Numbered from the stretch's first letter, positions 1 through 6,848 are shown. The stretch: 7,780 nt of DNA from Nitrospirota bacterium (GCA_021802325.1 JAKAAM010000044.1:1-7780), one strand, 5' to 3'. Numbers and translations: made by a program. The notes: generated from the sequence alone by a model not told the origin.

Positions 1-503
1 ACTAGGGAGAGACGACGGACTTCATTTCTCCGGGAGTCAATGACATGGAGCTGAAAGGCTCCGACCTGAGAAAGAAGCTGTTGAAGACAGGGGCTGCCTT
101 CTGGCAAAGGATGTCTAAGGCAGGCAATCCCGTTTTTCTCAAGACTGGCCCATCCCGCAGGCAGACGGGTATGATTCCGACCATCAAGCTGGCCAAGATT
201 TTGTATCAGAACCCTGATCAGTCGAGCCTGAATGAGAAGCTTTCTCCGTTCTCCGCCTTGGGATCTTCCTTCCGCAAGACTCCGAAGGATCTCCTCATGA
301 AATGCTGACAGGCTCGCATCGATTTCCGAAACTTGGCTTTCCGCTTCGGCCAATGACTCAATCTTTCCGATGAGCGCCTTTTTCTGGCCATTAAGGTAGG
401 AGTGGAGACCCAAGCCAACAACATGAAAAAATATTGAGCCGGCAAAGGTAATCGCGACAAATGTCCGAAATGATACCTCAATCGGAATCGGCCATTTTTT
501 CAC
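1..503 (-). CDS. Membrane-anchored coiled-coil protein of unknown function, N-terminal part (runs off left edge)
   Basis: On the minus strand an uninterrupted frame runs from a GTG at 501-503 to the left end of the window, about 167 codons with no stop. An AGGAGGG Shine-Dalgarno sequence lies at 511-517, seven bases before the GTG. The only nearby ATG opens a two-codon frame, so GTG is the best start. The protein begins with a short basic stretch (KKWP), followed by one hydrophobic segment at about residues 12-34, then a charged, heptad-like region at about 39-80 rich in E, K, L and S that suggests a coiled coil. A more globular, Arg/Leu-rich part follows to the edge. This is the architecture of a signal-anchored inner-membrane protein with its bulk outside the cytoplasm, as in secretion or pilus assembly factors and sensor N-termini. 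I do not recognise the family. It is divergent from emrAB across a 220-bp intergenic region. The reading frame is well supported; the function is unknown. Confidence 0.7.
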   Translation of the reverse strand, partial: MKKWPIPIEVSFRTFVAITFAGSIFFHVVGLGLHSYLNGQKKALIGKIESLAEAESQVSEIDASLSAFHEEILRSLAEGRSQGGERRKLLIQARLIRVLIQNLGQLDGRNHTRLPAGWASLEKNGIACLRHPLPEGSPCLQQLLSQVGAFQLHVIDSRRNEVRRLSL

Positions 504-510
504 TGCATTA

Positions 511-517
511 CCCTCCT
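511..517 (-). promoter_or_regulatory. Shine-Dalgarno that decides a GTG start
   Basis: Read on the minus strand, this is AGGAGGG, a full-strength ribosome binding site seven bases upstream of the GTG at 501-503. It is the main reason for calling the minus-strand gene at that GTG instead of a later ATG or TTG. Confidence 0.7.
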
Positions 518-642
518 GGCTCGGGAAAAAGAAAACTTCACGGACTCAGGAAGAATACAACGTCAGGAAAAAACTCTCCAGCCATCTCCACTTTTACCCC
601 CACTGCCAAAAACACGAAGGCCAGACTTGACCCCAGATCACC

Positions 643-674
643 GGTGAATTAATTTATTAATTAATTAATTCACC
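643..674. promoter_or_regulatory. 32-bp near-perfect AT-rich palindrome, probable operator upstream of emrAB
   Basis: The left arm GGTGAATTAATTTATT (643-658) and right arm AATTAATTAATTCACC (659-674) are reverse complements at 15 of 16 positions, with no spacer. The GGTGAATT/AATTCACC ends with an AT-rich centre are what a dimeric repressor site (TetR or MarR type) often looks like, and pumps of this kind are commonly controlled by such repressors. It lies 50-81 bp before the emrA start. A possible -35 element TTGACC is at 627-632. The palindrome would cover the -10 region 17 bp later, but the -10 itself (TAATTT, 650-655) is poor. A second, smaller dyad, ACTGT-C-ACAGT, lies at 690-700. There is no T-tract to suggest a terminator. 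The operator role is inferred, and no regulator gene is in the window. Confidence 0.55.
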
Positions 675-723
675 TCACTTTCAAAACAAACTGTCACAGT
701 AGAGCAAGGAACTCCGGCCCCTC

Positions 724-1662
724 ATGAAAAAACAGGCATTGATCGCAACTGTCGCTACAGTCATTGGAATCGGGAGCGCCTCAGCCCTTTACGCCTCTTA
801 CACCCGAAGCCACATCTCCACCGATGACGCCCAGATAACAGGCCACCTCGACCCGATCACTTCCCGAATTGCAGGTCCGGTCGCCCGGGTTCTCATAAAG
901 GACAACCAAGTTGTCCATGCCGGAGATGTCCTGATTGAAATTGACTCCCGACTTTTCCAGTCCACCTATGACAAAGACCAAGCAGCCCTTGCCCGAGATA
1001 TGGCGCAACTAAAGGTCCTCTCCGCCACGATCGAGCGGGATCGGGCCAACTCCGATCTGGCAAAACGGGAGAGCCGACGAACATTGAACCTTTCCAAGAA
1101 AGCCTTTGCCACGGCATCGCGGCTCGACAAGGACATGTCCGCGTACCAAATGGCTCAGGCTCAAACCAAAGCCGACACAGAAGCCATGAAGGTCCTGAAA
1201 GAGACGATCCATCGCGATGAGGCAGTTCTTGCCATCGACTCCATCAACCTTCGATATACCAAGGTCCTAGCCCCCGTCGATGGCCGAATCACAGGAAAGA
1301 CAATTGAGCTGGGAACGTATCTGACCCCCGGCCAGATTGTGGGATATGTCGTTCCCTTCAACATGTGGGTTGTCGCCAACTACAAGGAAACAGATCTTCA
1401 TGGCATTCGGCAGGGTGACCCTGTCACCATCAAGGTCGATGCCCTTCCCGGACAGACCTTTCATGGACACGTCGACAGTATTGCCCAATCGACAGGAGCC
1501 GTCCTCTCTCTCCTGCCCCCGGAAAATGCCACCGGCAACTTCACAAAGGTAGTCCAGCGTGTACCGGTCAAGATCCTGATCGACCCCGGATCCGACCCGG
1601 ACCATCGCTTGCGGATCGGCATGTCAGTTGTTCCCGTCGTCCTCACCCACAAGATCCGGTAA
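724..1662 (+). CDS. emrA: EmrA/HlyD-family periplasmic adaptor (membrane fusion) subunit of a multidrug efflux pump
   Basis: The 312-residue protein has the full EmrA layout. It has an N-terminal membrane anchor (about residues 5-25), the family signature STDDAQI (32-38), a first lipoyl half-motif (about 40-75, including IAGPVARVLIKDNQVV), and an alpha-helical hairpin rich in A, K, D and R (about 78-172). The second lipoyl half follows (LAPVDGRITGKTIELGTYL, about 182-200), then a beta-barrel with VVANYKETDL and the very typical LLPPENATGNFTKVVQRVPV stretch, ending with GMSVVPVV. Known family members link an inner-membrane DHA2 transporter to a TolC-type outer-membrane channel. The direct partner is emrB three bases downstream; no outer-membrane gene is present. 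The ATG is preceded by AAGGA at 706-710, a rather long 13-base spacing, but no other start fits the anchor. A palindromic operator lies just upstream. The substrate cannot be read from the sequence. Confidence 0.95.
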   Translation: MKKQALIATVATVIGIGSASALYASYTRSHISTDDAQITGHLDPITSRIAGPVARVLIKDNQVVHAGDVLIEIDSRLFQSTYDKDQAALARDMAQLKVLSATIERDRANSDLAKRESRRTLNLSKKAFATASRLDKDMSAYQMAQAQTKADTEAMKVLKETIHRDEAVLAIDSINLRYTKVLAPVDGRITGKTIELGTYLTPGQIVGYVVPFNMWVVANYKETDLHGIRQGDPVTIKVDALPGQTFHGHVDSIAQSTGAVLSLLPPENATGNFTKVVQRVPVKILIDPGSDPDHRLRIGMSVVPVVLTHKIR

Positions 1663-1665
1663 ACG

Positions 1666-3255
1666 ATGGAACCCGGAGCCCCGGTCGAGCGAAGCGCGGA
1701 CATTCCTCCCCTAAGCAATCCCCGACTGGTCATCACGGCCGCAGTCGGGGCCACTGTCCTGGAGACCCTTGACTCCACAGTCGTTAACGTGGGCCTGCCC
1801 AACATGATGGGGGGACTCGATACCACCATCGACGGGATCGCCTGGGTCATCACCGCCTACACCATCGGCAATGTTCTCATGATCCCGATGACCCGATACC
1901 TCTCCGATCGATTCGGCCGGAGACGATACTTCACCCTGTCAATCATCCTCTTTACCCTCTTTTCCCTTTTATGCGGACTCTCTCGGGACCTCCTTCCTCT
2001 GGTGCTTTTCCGGCTTCTTCAGGGAATGTCGGGAGCGGCCTTTTTTGCGACGAGTCAGACTCTTATCATTGATGCCTTTCCTCCGGAAAAAGTCGCCATG
2101 GCCAATGCGGTCTTCGGCATTGGCGTGAGTCTGGGACCGGCCCTCGGTCCGGTCGTGGGGGGCTACCTCATTTACAATCATTCATGGCCATGGATTTTCT
2201 TCATCAACGTTCCCACAGGAATCTTTCTCACCTACCTCTCCTATCGCTATGTTCCCGACTCTCATCATTCCGTCTCGGATGAACCTTTTGACCTTCCCGG
2301 AGTTATTCTTCTTGTGGGAGCCATTCCCGGAATCCAGTTCGCCCTGGAAAACGGTCAACGCTATGACTGGTTCTCCTCTCCGGCCATTCGGATCGCGGCC
2401 CTTTCCGGAGCGCTCTTTCTGAGCCTCTTTGTGATCCGCGAGCTCACCGCCAGACACCCCCTTCTCGACCTGAGAGTGCTGAAGAATCGATCCCTCTGGG
2501 CAGGATCGGCCGGTTATGCCTTGCTGGGATCCGTCTACTTCGGAACACTCTTTACAATTCCCCTGATGGGGGAGGAGCTCTTCTCCTGGGATCCCCTCGA
2601 AACAGGATTTGTCCTCCTCCAAAGTATCATCTCTTTTACTTTTGCCACCATGATCTCCGGATCCTTGATGGGCAAGGTTCCGGTGTGGGCGATTATGGTT
2701 CCCGGCGTCATCGTGATCGAGATCGCGCTCTGGGGATATGGCCACATCGGCCCCACAGCCAACCCCCATTCATTCCTCTGGCCAAACATTTTCCGCGGCA
2801 TCGGACTTGCCTTTCTCTTTCCCCCCCTCATGACCATGTCGCTGGCCACGCTTCCTCGACGGATGCTCGCCACAGGCGCTGCCGTTTCCGGCATGATCGG
2901 CCAGTTGGGAGGATCCATCGGAATCGCTCTTCTTGCGACACTTCTTCAACGATCCCAACAGATCCACCAGGCCTACCTCACCACCGCCAACCTTACCGCC
3001 AACAGGGTTCAGACGGGCCAGACCCGGCAAACGATCATCGCTCATCTCTCCTCCCTTGGAATTTCGCCGGGGGAAGCGTCTCGTCTCGCCATGGGGCTCA
3101 TTGAAAAAGAAGTCTCCTCTCAGGCCCTCTTCCTCTCCTTTTCCGATGTCTATGCCGCAGTCGCGGTGGCTGCACTCATTCTCTTGGGACCGATCTTTCT
3201 CTTCGAACGCTCCCCTCGAGAAGAATCGCCTCCGTCTCCCCCCACAGCAGGATGA
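1666..3255 (+). CDS. emrB: EmrB-type DHA2-family (14-TMS) drug:H+ antiporter
   Basis: The 529-residue protein is strongly hydrophobic and of normal length for the 14-helix DHA2 subfamily of the major facilitator superfamily. Hallmarks in order are motif D1 LDSTVVNVGLP (about 35-45), the conserved Trp in GIAWVITAYTIG (about 57-68), motif A RYLSDRFGRRRYF (about 77-89), motif B with its Arg in RLLQGMSGAA (116-125), and the antiporter motif C GIGVSLGPALGPVVGG (151-166). The C-terminal half keeps the helix pattern, and the protein ends in a Pro/Ser-rich tail. It would expel hydrophobic toxic compounds through EmrA using the proton gradient. The ATG follows the emrA stop by three bases with no clear ribosome binding site, which suggests translational coupling. 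Family assignment is very sure; substrate is unknown. The EmrB name is by architecture and the emrA pairing. Confidence 0.95.
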   Translation: MEPGAPVERSADIPPLSNPRLVITAAVGATVLETLDSTVVNVGLPNMMGGLDTTIDGIAWVITAYTIGNVLMIPMTRYLSDRFGRRRYFTLSIILFTLFSLLCGLSRDLLPLVLFRLLQGMSGAAFFATSQTLIIDAFPPEKVAMANAVFGIGVSLGPALGPVVGGYLIYNHSWPWIFFINVPTGIFLTYLSYRYVPDSHHSVSDEPFDLPGVILLVGAIPGIQFALENGQRYDWFSSPAIRIAALSGALFLSLFVIRELTARHPLLDLRVLKNRSLWAGSAGYALLGSVYFGTLFTIPLMGEELFSWDPLETGFVLLQSIISFTFATMISGSLMGKVPVWAIMVPGVIVIEIALWGYGHIGPTANPHSFLWPNIFRGIGLAFLFPPLMTMSLATLPRRMLATGAAVSGMIGQLGGSIGIALLATLLQRSQQIHQAYLTTANLTANRVQTGQTRQTIIAHLSSLGISPGEASRLAMGLIEKEVSSQALFLSFSDVYAAVAVAALILLGPIFLFERSPREESPPSPPTAG

Positions 3256-3321
3256 CTTCAACCGGAGGAGGCTGATAAACTAGGAGGGAAAGATTGTCAC
3301 CCCAACCCGTTTGAGGCCCCC

Positions 3322-3777
3322 GTGAATCCCTATGTCATCTCCATGTCTCTTCTGATCTATCTCGCACTCACCGGATATCTGACAGCCCTGTTTATACGAA
3401 CCCGTTACGGAGCCCCCACCGGTCGATGGCTTGGCTCCTTTTTTTCCGGACCCCAAACCTCAGACTTTATCCGGATTCGTCGAGGTCATATCTTTGCAGC
3501 ACTGGCAGGGTTCACCTGTGACGTGACGGGAACGGCCATCATGGAATACGAACGAATTCAGGGGCGCATCCGCTTTCACCCGGTCCCTCCGGCATTGGAC
3601 TGGTTCCATCTCATCACCGCCCAGGGAGCTCTCTGGCTCTTCGTCCTTCTTGCCATCCTGGGAGTCCTTAGAAAAAAAGGACACCCACTGGGACGATTCC
3701 ACTCGAAACTCGGGCCGGTCTTTCTCGTCATCTGGCTGTCGAGCTCCATCTCAGGGTGGTTCTACCGCGTTTTTTAG
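3322..3777 (+). CDS. Small four-helix membrane protein, DUF420-like (function unknown)
   Basis: This 151-residue protein starts at a GTG (GAGG at 3313-3316, five bases upstream). An in-frame ATG seven codons later (3343) is an alternative start. Four hydrophobic segments are visible, at about residues 5-25, 55-75, 95-116 and 130-150. Histidines sit at or near helix ends: H56 (RRGHIFAALAG), H96 (DWFHLITAQGALW), and H121 and H127 (HPLGRFHSKLG). The last part, HSKLGPVFLVIWLSSSISGW, resembles the HRxLGRxxLPLWLYVSVTG pattern of DUF420 membrane proteins. The His arrangement is compatible with haem or metal binding, which is inference only. It sits 66 bases after emrB and ends 22 bases before mtnD, so it is probably co-transcribed with one or both. 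An unusually strong AGGAGGG at 3282-3288 is too far upstream to serve this GTG. The gene is confident; the family is tentative and the role unknown. Confidence 0.8.
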   Translation: MNPYVISMSLLIYLALTGYLTALFIRTRYGAPTGRWLGSFFSGPQTSDFIRIRRGHIFAALAGFTCDVTGTAIMEYERIQGRIRFHPVPPALDWFHLITAQGALWLFVLLAILGVLRKKGHPLGRFHSKLGPVFLVIWLSSSISGWFYRVF

Positions 3778-3785
3778 CCGTCAAT

Positions 3786-3790
3786 AAGGA
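3786..3790 (+). promoter_or_regulatory. Ribosome binding site of mtnD
   Basis: AAGGA lies nine bases before the ATG at 3800, within the 22-base gap after the preceding gene. It supports the ATG at 3800, which also gives the normal N-terminus for the dioxygenase family. Confidence 0.6.
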
Positions 3791-3799
3791 TCGCAACCC

Positions 3800-4345
3800 A
3801 TGGCCATTCTTTTTTGCACCGACAAGCGTCAGATCACAACACTGCCGGAAATCGCCAAGATCCTTACTCCTATTGGCGTTAAGCTTGATGCGTGGCCGGT
3901 TCCGGAGACTCAGCCCCTCAAAGATCTCTTGGGCAAACCGCGATTGACCCCTTCGGAACAGGAAGAAGTTCTGAGCTCATTCCTCCCTCGCTTTGACGAC
4001 CTGAAAAAAACTCTGGGCTACCAGACACAGGATCTCATCGTGCTCGACCCCGATCTCCCGGGACTCTCCGCTCTCGAAGAAAAATTTCGCTCCTGTCACA
4101 CCCACGACGATGACGAGATCCGCTACATCGTGGAAGGCGAGGGGATCTTCGGCTTTGTCCTTGCTGACGGGGATCAGGTGGAGCTTCTCGTCGAAAGCGG
4201 GGACTACATCAACGTCCCTCGAGGAGCCGAACACTGGTTCCGGCTAACGCCTTCGCGCCGCATTAAAGCCGTCCGATATTTTACCTCCCGGGAGGGCTGG
4301 GTTCCCCTCTATACGGGACGCCCCCTCTCTTCCGCCTTCGCATGA
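3800..4345 (+). CDS. mtnD: Acireductone dioxygenase (methionine salvage)
   Basis: The 181-residue cupin has the length and pattern of bacterial acireductone dioxygenase. The metal-binding signature is H100-T-H102-D-D-D-E106-I-R-Y, followed by VEGEGIFGF and the fourth ligand H145 in VPRGAEHWF; these three His and one Glu hold Fe or Ni in known members. The N-terminal region includes a helical part ending in GYQTQDLIVLDPDLPGL, as in characterised enzymes. With iron the enzyme converts 1,2-dihydroxy-5-(methylthio)pentenone and O2 to 4-methylthio-2-oxobutanoate and formate, the direct precursor of methionine. With nickel it makes a CO-releasing off-pathway product; the metal cannot be told from sequence. 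Its stop overlaps the start of the RuBisCO-like gene (ATGA at 4342-4345), and the phosphatase and dehydratase of the same pathway follow, which makes the assignment firm. It acts in the cytoplasm. Confidence 0.95.
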   Translation: MAILFCTDKRQITTLPEIAKILTPIGVKLDAWPVPETQPLKDLLGKPRLTPSEQEEVLSSFLPRFDDLKKTLGYQTQDLIVLDPDLPGLSALEEKFRSCHTHDDDEIRYIVEGEGIFGFVLADGDQVELLVESGDYINVPRGAEHWFRLTPSRRIKAVRYFTSREGWVPLYTGRPLSSAFA

Positions 4346-5523
4346 CATCACCGTCCTCCTCTCCGGACAGAAGAATCCGGGTCCTCTACGAGTTTCCCCA
4401 AGGGGTCGACCCAAAACGGCAGGGTCAGATCCTCGCCCTTGGACAAACAGTCGGCTCCCTCTCCCCCGGCATGGCTAAACAGATTGGCGATTACCAGGGG
4501 ATCCTGGAGTCTTTCGAGGTTCTTCCCGATGGCAGGGGACAGGCCTGGGTCGGGTATCCCCTCCGCAATGTTTCTGGAGATTTGGGATCTCTTTTGGTGA
4601 TGGTTCTAGGAAAATATTCCCTGGCGGGTCCGGCCAAAATTCGGAAGCTCGATCTTCCCTCCAACTATGGGACCCGGGGGCGATGGGGCTTCGAGGGGAT
4701 CTCCCGCCTGGCAAAGGTCTCCGGCCGCCCTCTCTTCATGGCAATCTTCAAACCGGCGTTGGGCCTCTCCCCCGACGAGCTGGCCCGAATCCTTCGGGAG
4801 GTCGGCGAAGCCGGACTCGATCTGATCAAGGACGATGAAATTCTCCCGGACACCCCCGCCTCGACAGCCCTCTCCAGGATCAAGGCCTGCCGACCGGTTC
4901 TTGACGAGATCGAGCGAACCCAAAACCGCACCATGCTCTACGCCGTGACGCTCTCGGGCCGGGCCGACACCCTTATCGACTCGGCAAGAAGGCTTCGGGA
5001 TGCCGGAGCCAATGCCTATCTCCTCTCCCCCTTTGCCTATGGGGTCTCCGTCATGGAGGCACTCGCCTCCCATCCCGACACCAATCTGCCGATCTTTGCC
5101 CACCCGGCCATGGCCGGGGCGTTGGGGGGCTCCCCTGATTACGGATTTGACATGAGCGTCCTTCTCGGCACCCTGATGGTCCACGGGGGAGCCGATGCCG
5201 TTCTCTATCCCACAAGCGCCGGGAATCTCCCCATCTCGTCGGAGACCGAAACAAACATACGGGAGACGCTCAGGCGAGGGGGTCTCGGACCGGTCCCCTC
5301 GGCAGGGGTTCACCCGGGGGCCCTCCCCCGATTCCTTCCGGATGGCAACCGAGAGATCATTCTCAATGCCGGTACCGGGATCATGGACCATCCCCAGGGT
5401 CCGGCCGCCGGGGTTCGGGCCTTTCATGAGGCCTGGAAACGCTGGTGTGACAAAGATTCCTTTTCTCCTGAGTCCATTCCTGACGGTCCTCTCAAGTCGG
5501 CGGTGCTTAAATGGGGAACCTAG
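4342..5523 (+). CDS. mtnW: RuBisCO-like protein (form IV), probable 2,3-diketo-5-methylthiopentyl-1-phosphate enolase
   Basis: The 393-residue protein has the two-domain RuBisCO large-chain fold pattern. Retained residues are K137 in FKPALG, the metal/carbamate motif K163-D-D-E166 in GLDLIKDDEI, H254 in AHPAMAGA, S320 in PSAGVHPG and the phosphate-binding NAGTGI (342-347). Differences from true RuBisCO are Pro after H254 where Arg is expected, and the absence of the mobile loop-6 Lys: the segment LYPTSAGNLPIS (about 288-299) carries none. CO2 fixation is therefore not expected. In Bacillus the equivalent protein (MtnW) tautomerises diketo-methylthiopentyl-1-phosphate to the enol form. Flanking mtnD, mtnX and mtnB support that role here. 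The protein is slightly short and has diverged from the Bacillus sequence; it may belong to the acid-mine (IV-AMC) clade of such proteins, which is recall. The start overlaps the mtnD stop by four bases, and the 3' end overlaps mtnX by 13. An isoprenoid-shunt methylsulfurylase role, as in Rhodospirillum, is less likely. Confidence 0.88.
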   Translation: MTSPSSSPDRRIRVLYEFPQGVDPKRQGQILALGQTVGSLSPGMAKQIGDYQGILESFEVLPDGRGQAWVGYPLRNVSGDLGSLLVMVLGKYSLAGPAKIRKLDLPSNYGTRGRWGFEGISRLAKVSGRPLFMAIFKPALGLSPDELARILREVGEAGLDLIKDDEILPDTPASTALSRIKACRPVLDEIERTQNRTMLYAVTLSGRADTLIDSARRLRDAGANAYLLSPFAYGVSVMEALASHPDTNLPIFAHPAMAGALGGSPDYGFDMSVLLGTLMVHGGADAVLYPTSAGNLPISSETETNIRETLRRGGLGPVPSAGVHPGALPRFLPDGNREIILNAGTGIMDHPQGPAAGVRAFHEAWKRWCDKDSFSPESIPDGPLKSAVLKWGT

Positions 5524-6164
5524 CTCACGCGCCCCGCGCCATCATTTTCTCCGACTTCGATGGAACCATCACCCAGGAGGAGACCTTCTCCCTGCTGATG
5601 AGAGAGTTTGCCCCCGAGGCCTCAAGCCGGATGATTCCCCGACTGCTCTCCGGCGAGATCACCCTCCGGGAAGGAGTCCCCGCCGTCCTTGAAACCATTC
5701 CCTCTTCAGCCTTTCCCGCCATGGAGCGGCGCATGCGAGAAGCTCCTCTGAGGCCAGGATTTGAAGAGTTCCTGAACACTCTCGAACATCTGGGAATCCC
5801 TTTGGTCGTCCTCTCCGGAAGCATCGAACCCCTTGTCAATGCCCGACTTGCTCCCTACAGAAGCCGGATCGAACGCATTGTGGCCGCAAAGGTCGATCTC
5901 TCGGGGCCATTCCTCAAGGTCACCTCCCCGTATGCCGACCATGACGAACTCGTCTATAAGCCCGGGATTCTTTACTCCTTCGATGTCCCCACACGGATCG
6001 TTGTGGGGGATTCCGTGACGGACTTTTCCATGGCGCGGCTGGGAAGCCTCGTCTTTGCCCGAAGCCTCCTTGCCAAGAAACTCGAAGAGGAGGGGAGAAC
6101 ATACATTCCATTCGAGACATTCTTCGATATTTCGAACTATCTCGAACTTCATAAAAAGGCCTAA
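5511..6164 (+). CDS. mtnX: 2-hydroxy-3-keto-5-methylthiopentenyl-1-phosphate phosphatase (HAD family)
   Basis: The 217-residue protein is a haloacid-dehalogenase-fold phosphatase with all four motifs. Motif I is D15-F-D17-G-T-I-T, with the nucleophile and the general acid. Motif II is the Ser in VVLSGS (101-104 region), motif III is K150 in VYKPG, and motif IV is G-D167-S-V-T-D171. The C-terminal FARSLLAKKLEEEGRTYIPF region is typical of MtnX. The enzyme removes phosphate from the enol produced by the RuBisCO-like protein, yielding acireductone, the MtnD substrate. The ATG lies inside the end of the preceding gene (13-base overlap in another frame) without a strong ribosome binding site, implying translational coupling. 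A phosphoserine phosphatase-type activity is the generic alternative, but the location makes MtnX very likely. Confidence 0.92.
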   Translation: MGNLAHAPRAIIFSDFDGTITQEETFSLLMREFAPEASSRMIPRLLSGEITLREGVPAVLETIPSSAFPAMERRMREAPLRPGFEEFLNTLEHLGIPLVVLSGSIEPLVNARLAPYRSRIERIVAAKVDLSGPFLKVTSPYADHDELVYKPGILYSFDVPTRIVVGDSVTDFSMARLGSLVFARSLLAKKLEEEGRTYIPFETFFDISNYLELHKKA

Positions 6165-6177
6165 GAGACCAGTGACC

Positions 6178-6786
6178 ATGACCGAGCAGAAGATCGCCCT
6201 TGCCAGCCTTTCCCGACATCTCTATCGCAAAGGCTGGATGGAAGGGACCGGAGGGAATCTCTCCATCCGAACACCTGGGCGAATTCTCATCACTCCCAGC
6301 GGGGCTCACAAGGGGAGGATCCGGGGAGAAGACATTCTCGAACTTGACGGAGAGGGAACGCCCATCGAAGGAGGAAGCCGAAAGCCGTCGGCCGAAACAG
6401 CCATCCACCGCGTTCTATACAAACTCTTCCCTCAGGCTGGCGCGGTGATCCACGTCCATACCCCCGAGGCCATTCTGGCCTCTCTCCGGGGAGACGCGGC
6501 ACTTCCTCTCCCGCCTCTTGAGGTCATCAAGGGGCTGGGCTTTCCCCTTCCGGAAGAGGCTCCTCCAATTCCCATTTTCGAAAATGATCCCTCCGTCGAC
6601 CGGATTGCCGAATGCATCGAGAGTCGTCTCAGAGACACTCCGGCCCCCCTCCCCGTTCTTCTCATCCGACATCATGGCACCACCGTCTGGGGAAACACTC
6701 TCGATGACGCACTTCGACACATAGAATTGGCAGAGTTCTGTTTTCGCGTCATGCGCTCACTGCTTCATCCTCCCCCCAGCCCCTGA
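6178..6786 (+). CDS. mtnB: Methylthioribulose-1-phosphate dehydratase (class II aldolase family)
   Basis: The 202-residue protein is a zinc-dependent class II aldolase/adducin-fold enzyme. It has GTGGNLSIR (23-31) and ITPSGAHKG (38-46) for substrate phosphate binding, and zinc ligands H92 and H94 (VIHVHTPEA) and H166 (RHHGTTVWG). The catalytic-type Glu is E115 in LEVIKGLGF, matching the EMIKG motif of the human homologue APIP. It dehydrates 5-methylthioribulose-1-phosphate to the diketone used by the RuBisCO-like enolase. The frame is open upstream to an ATG at 6055, but that would overlap mtnX by 110 bases and add a non-homologous N-terminus. The ATG at 6178, 13 bases after the mtnX stop, or a GTG at 6172, gives the normal start. 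It is the last gene of the cluster. Confidence 0.93.
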   Translation: MTEQKIALASLSRHLYRKGWMEGTGGNLSIRTPGRILITPSGAHKGRIRGEDILELDGEGTPIEGGSRKPSAETAIHRVLYKLFPQAGAVIHVHTPEAILASLRGDAALPLPPLEVIKGLGFPLPEEAPPIPIFENDPSVDRIAECIESRLRDTPAPLPVLLIRHHGTTVWGNTLDDALRHIELAEFCFRVMRSLLHPPPSP

Positions 6787-6848
6787 CTATGGATCAGCCG
6801 CCCATCGGGAGGGTTTGGAAATAAAGGAGTCCACCCGTCACGAGACCC

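Noticed and set aside
45..308. Plus-strand open frame of 87 codons
   Set aside because: It is antisense to the better supported minus-strand gene with a consensus ribosome binding site, and has no recognisable features.
461..652. Plus-strand 63-codon frame in the divergent intergenic region, considered as a small regulator
   Set aside because: No ribosome binding site, no helix-turn-helix-like pattern, low-complexity composition, and it overlaps the start of the minus-strand gene and the operator palindrome.
2182..3261. Minus-strand frames of 195, 127 and 163 codons opposite emrB
   Set aside because: They are shadows of the emrB reading frame with hydrophilic, repeat-free, unrecognisable products.
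3778..3799. SAM- or methylthio-responsive riboswitch before mtnD
   Set aside because: The gap is only 22 bases, too short for any riboswitch, and nothing similar is visible in the 66-base gap before the membrane-protein gene or in the emrAB leader.
4606..5427. Long 273-codon minus-strand frame opposite the RuBisCO-like gene
   Set aside because: Gly/Arg/Glu-rich composition typical of antisense frames in GC-rich coding DNA; the plus strand encodes a clear family member.
6055..6177. Extended N-terminus for mtnB from the ATG at 6055
   Set aside because: It overlaps mtnX coding sequence by 110 bases and adds residues with no place in the family; the start at 6178 gives the normal beginning.
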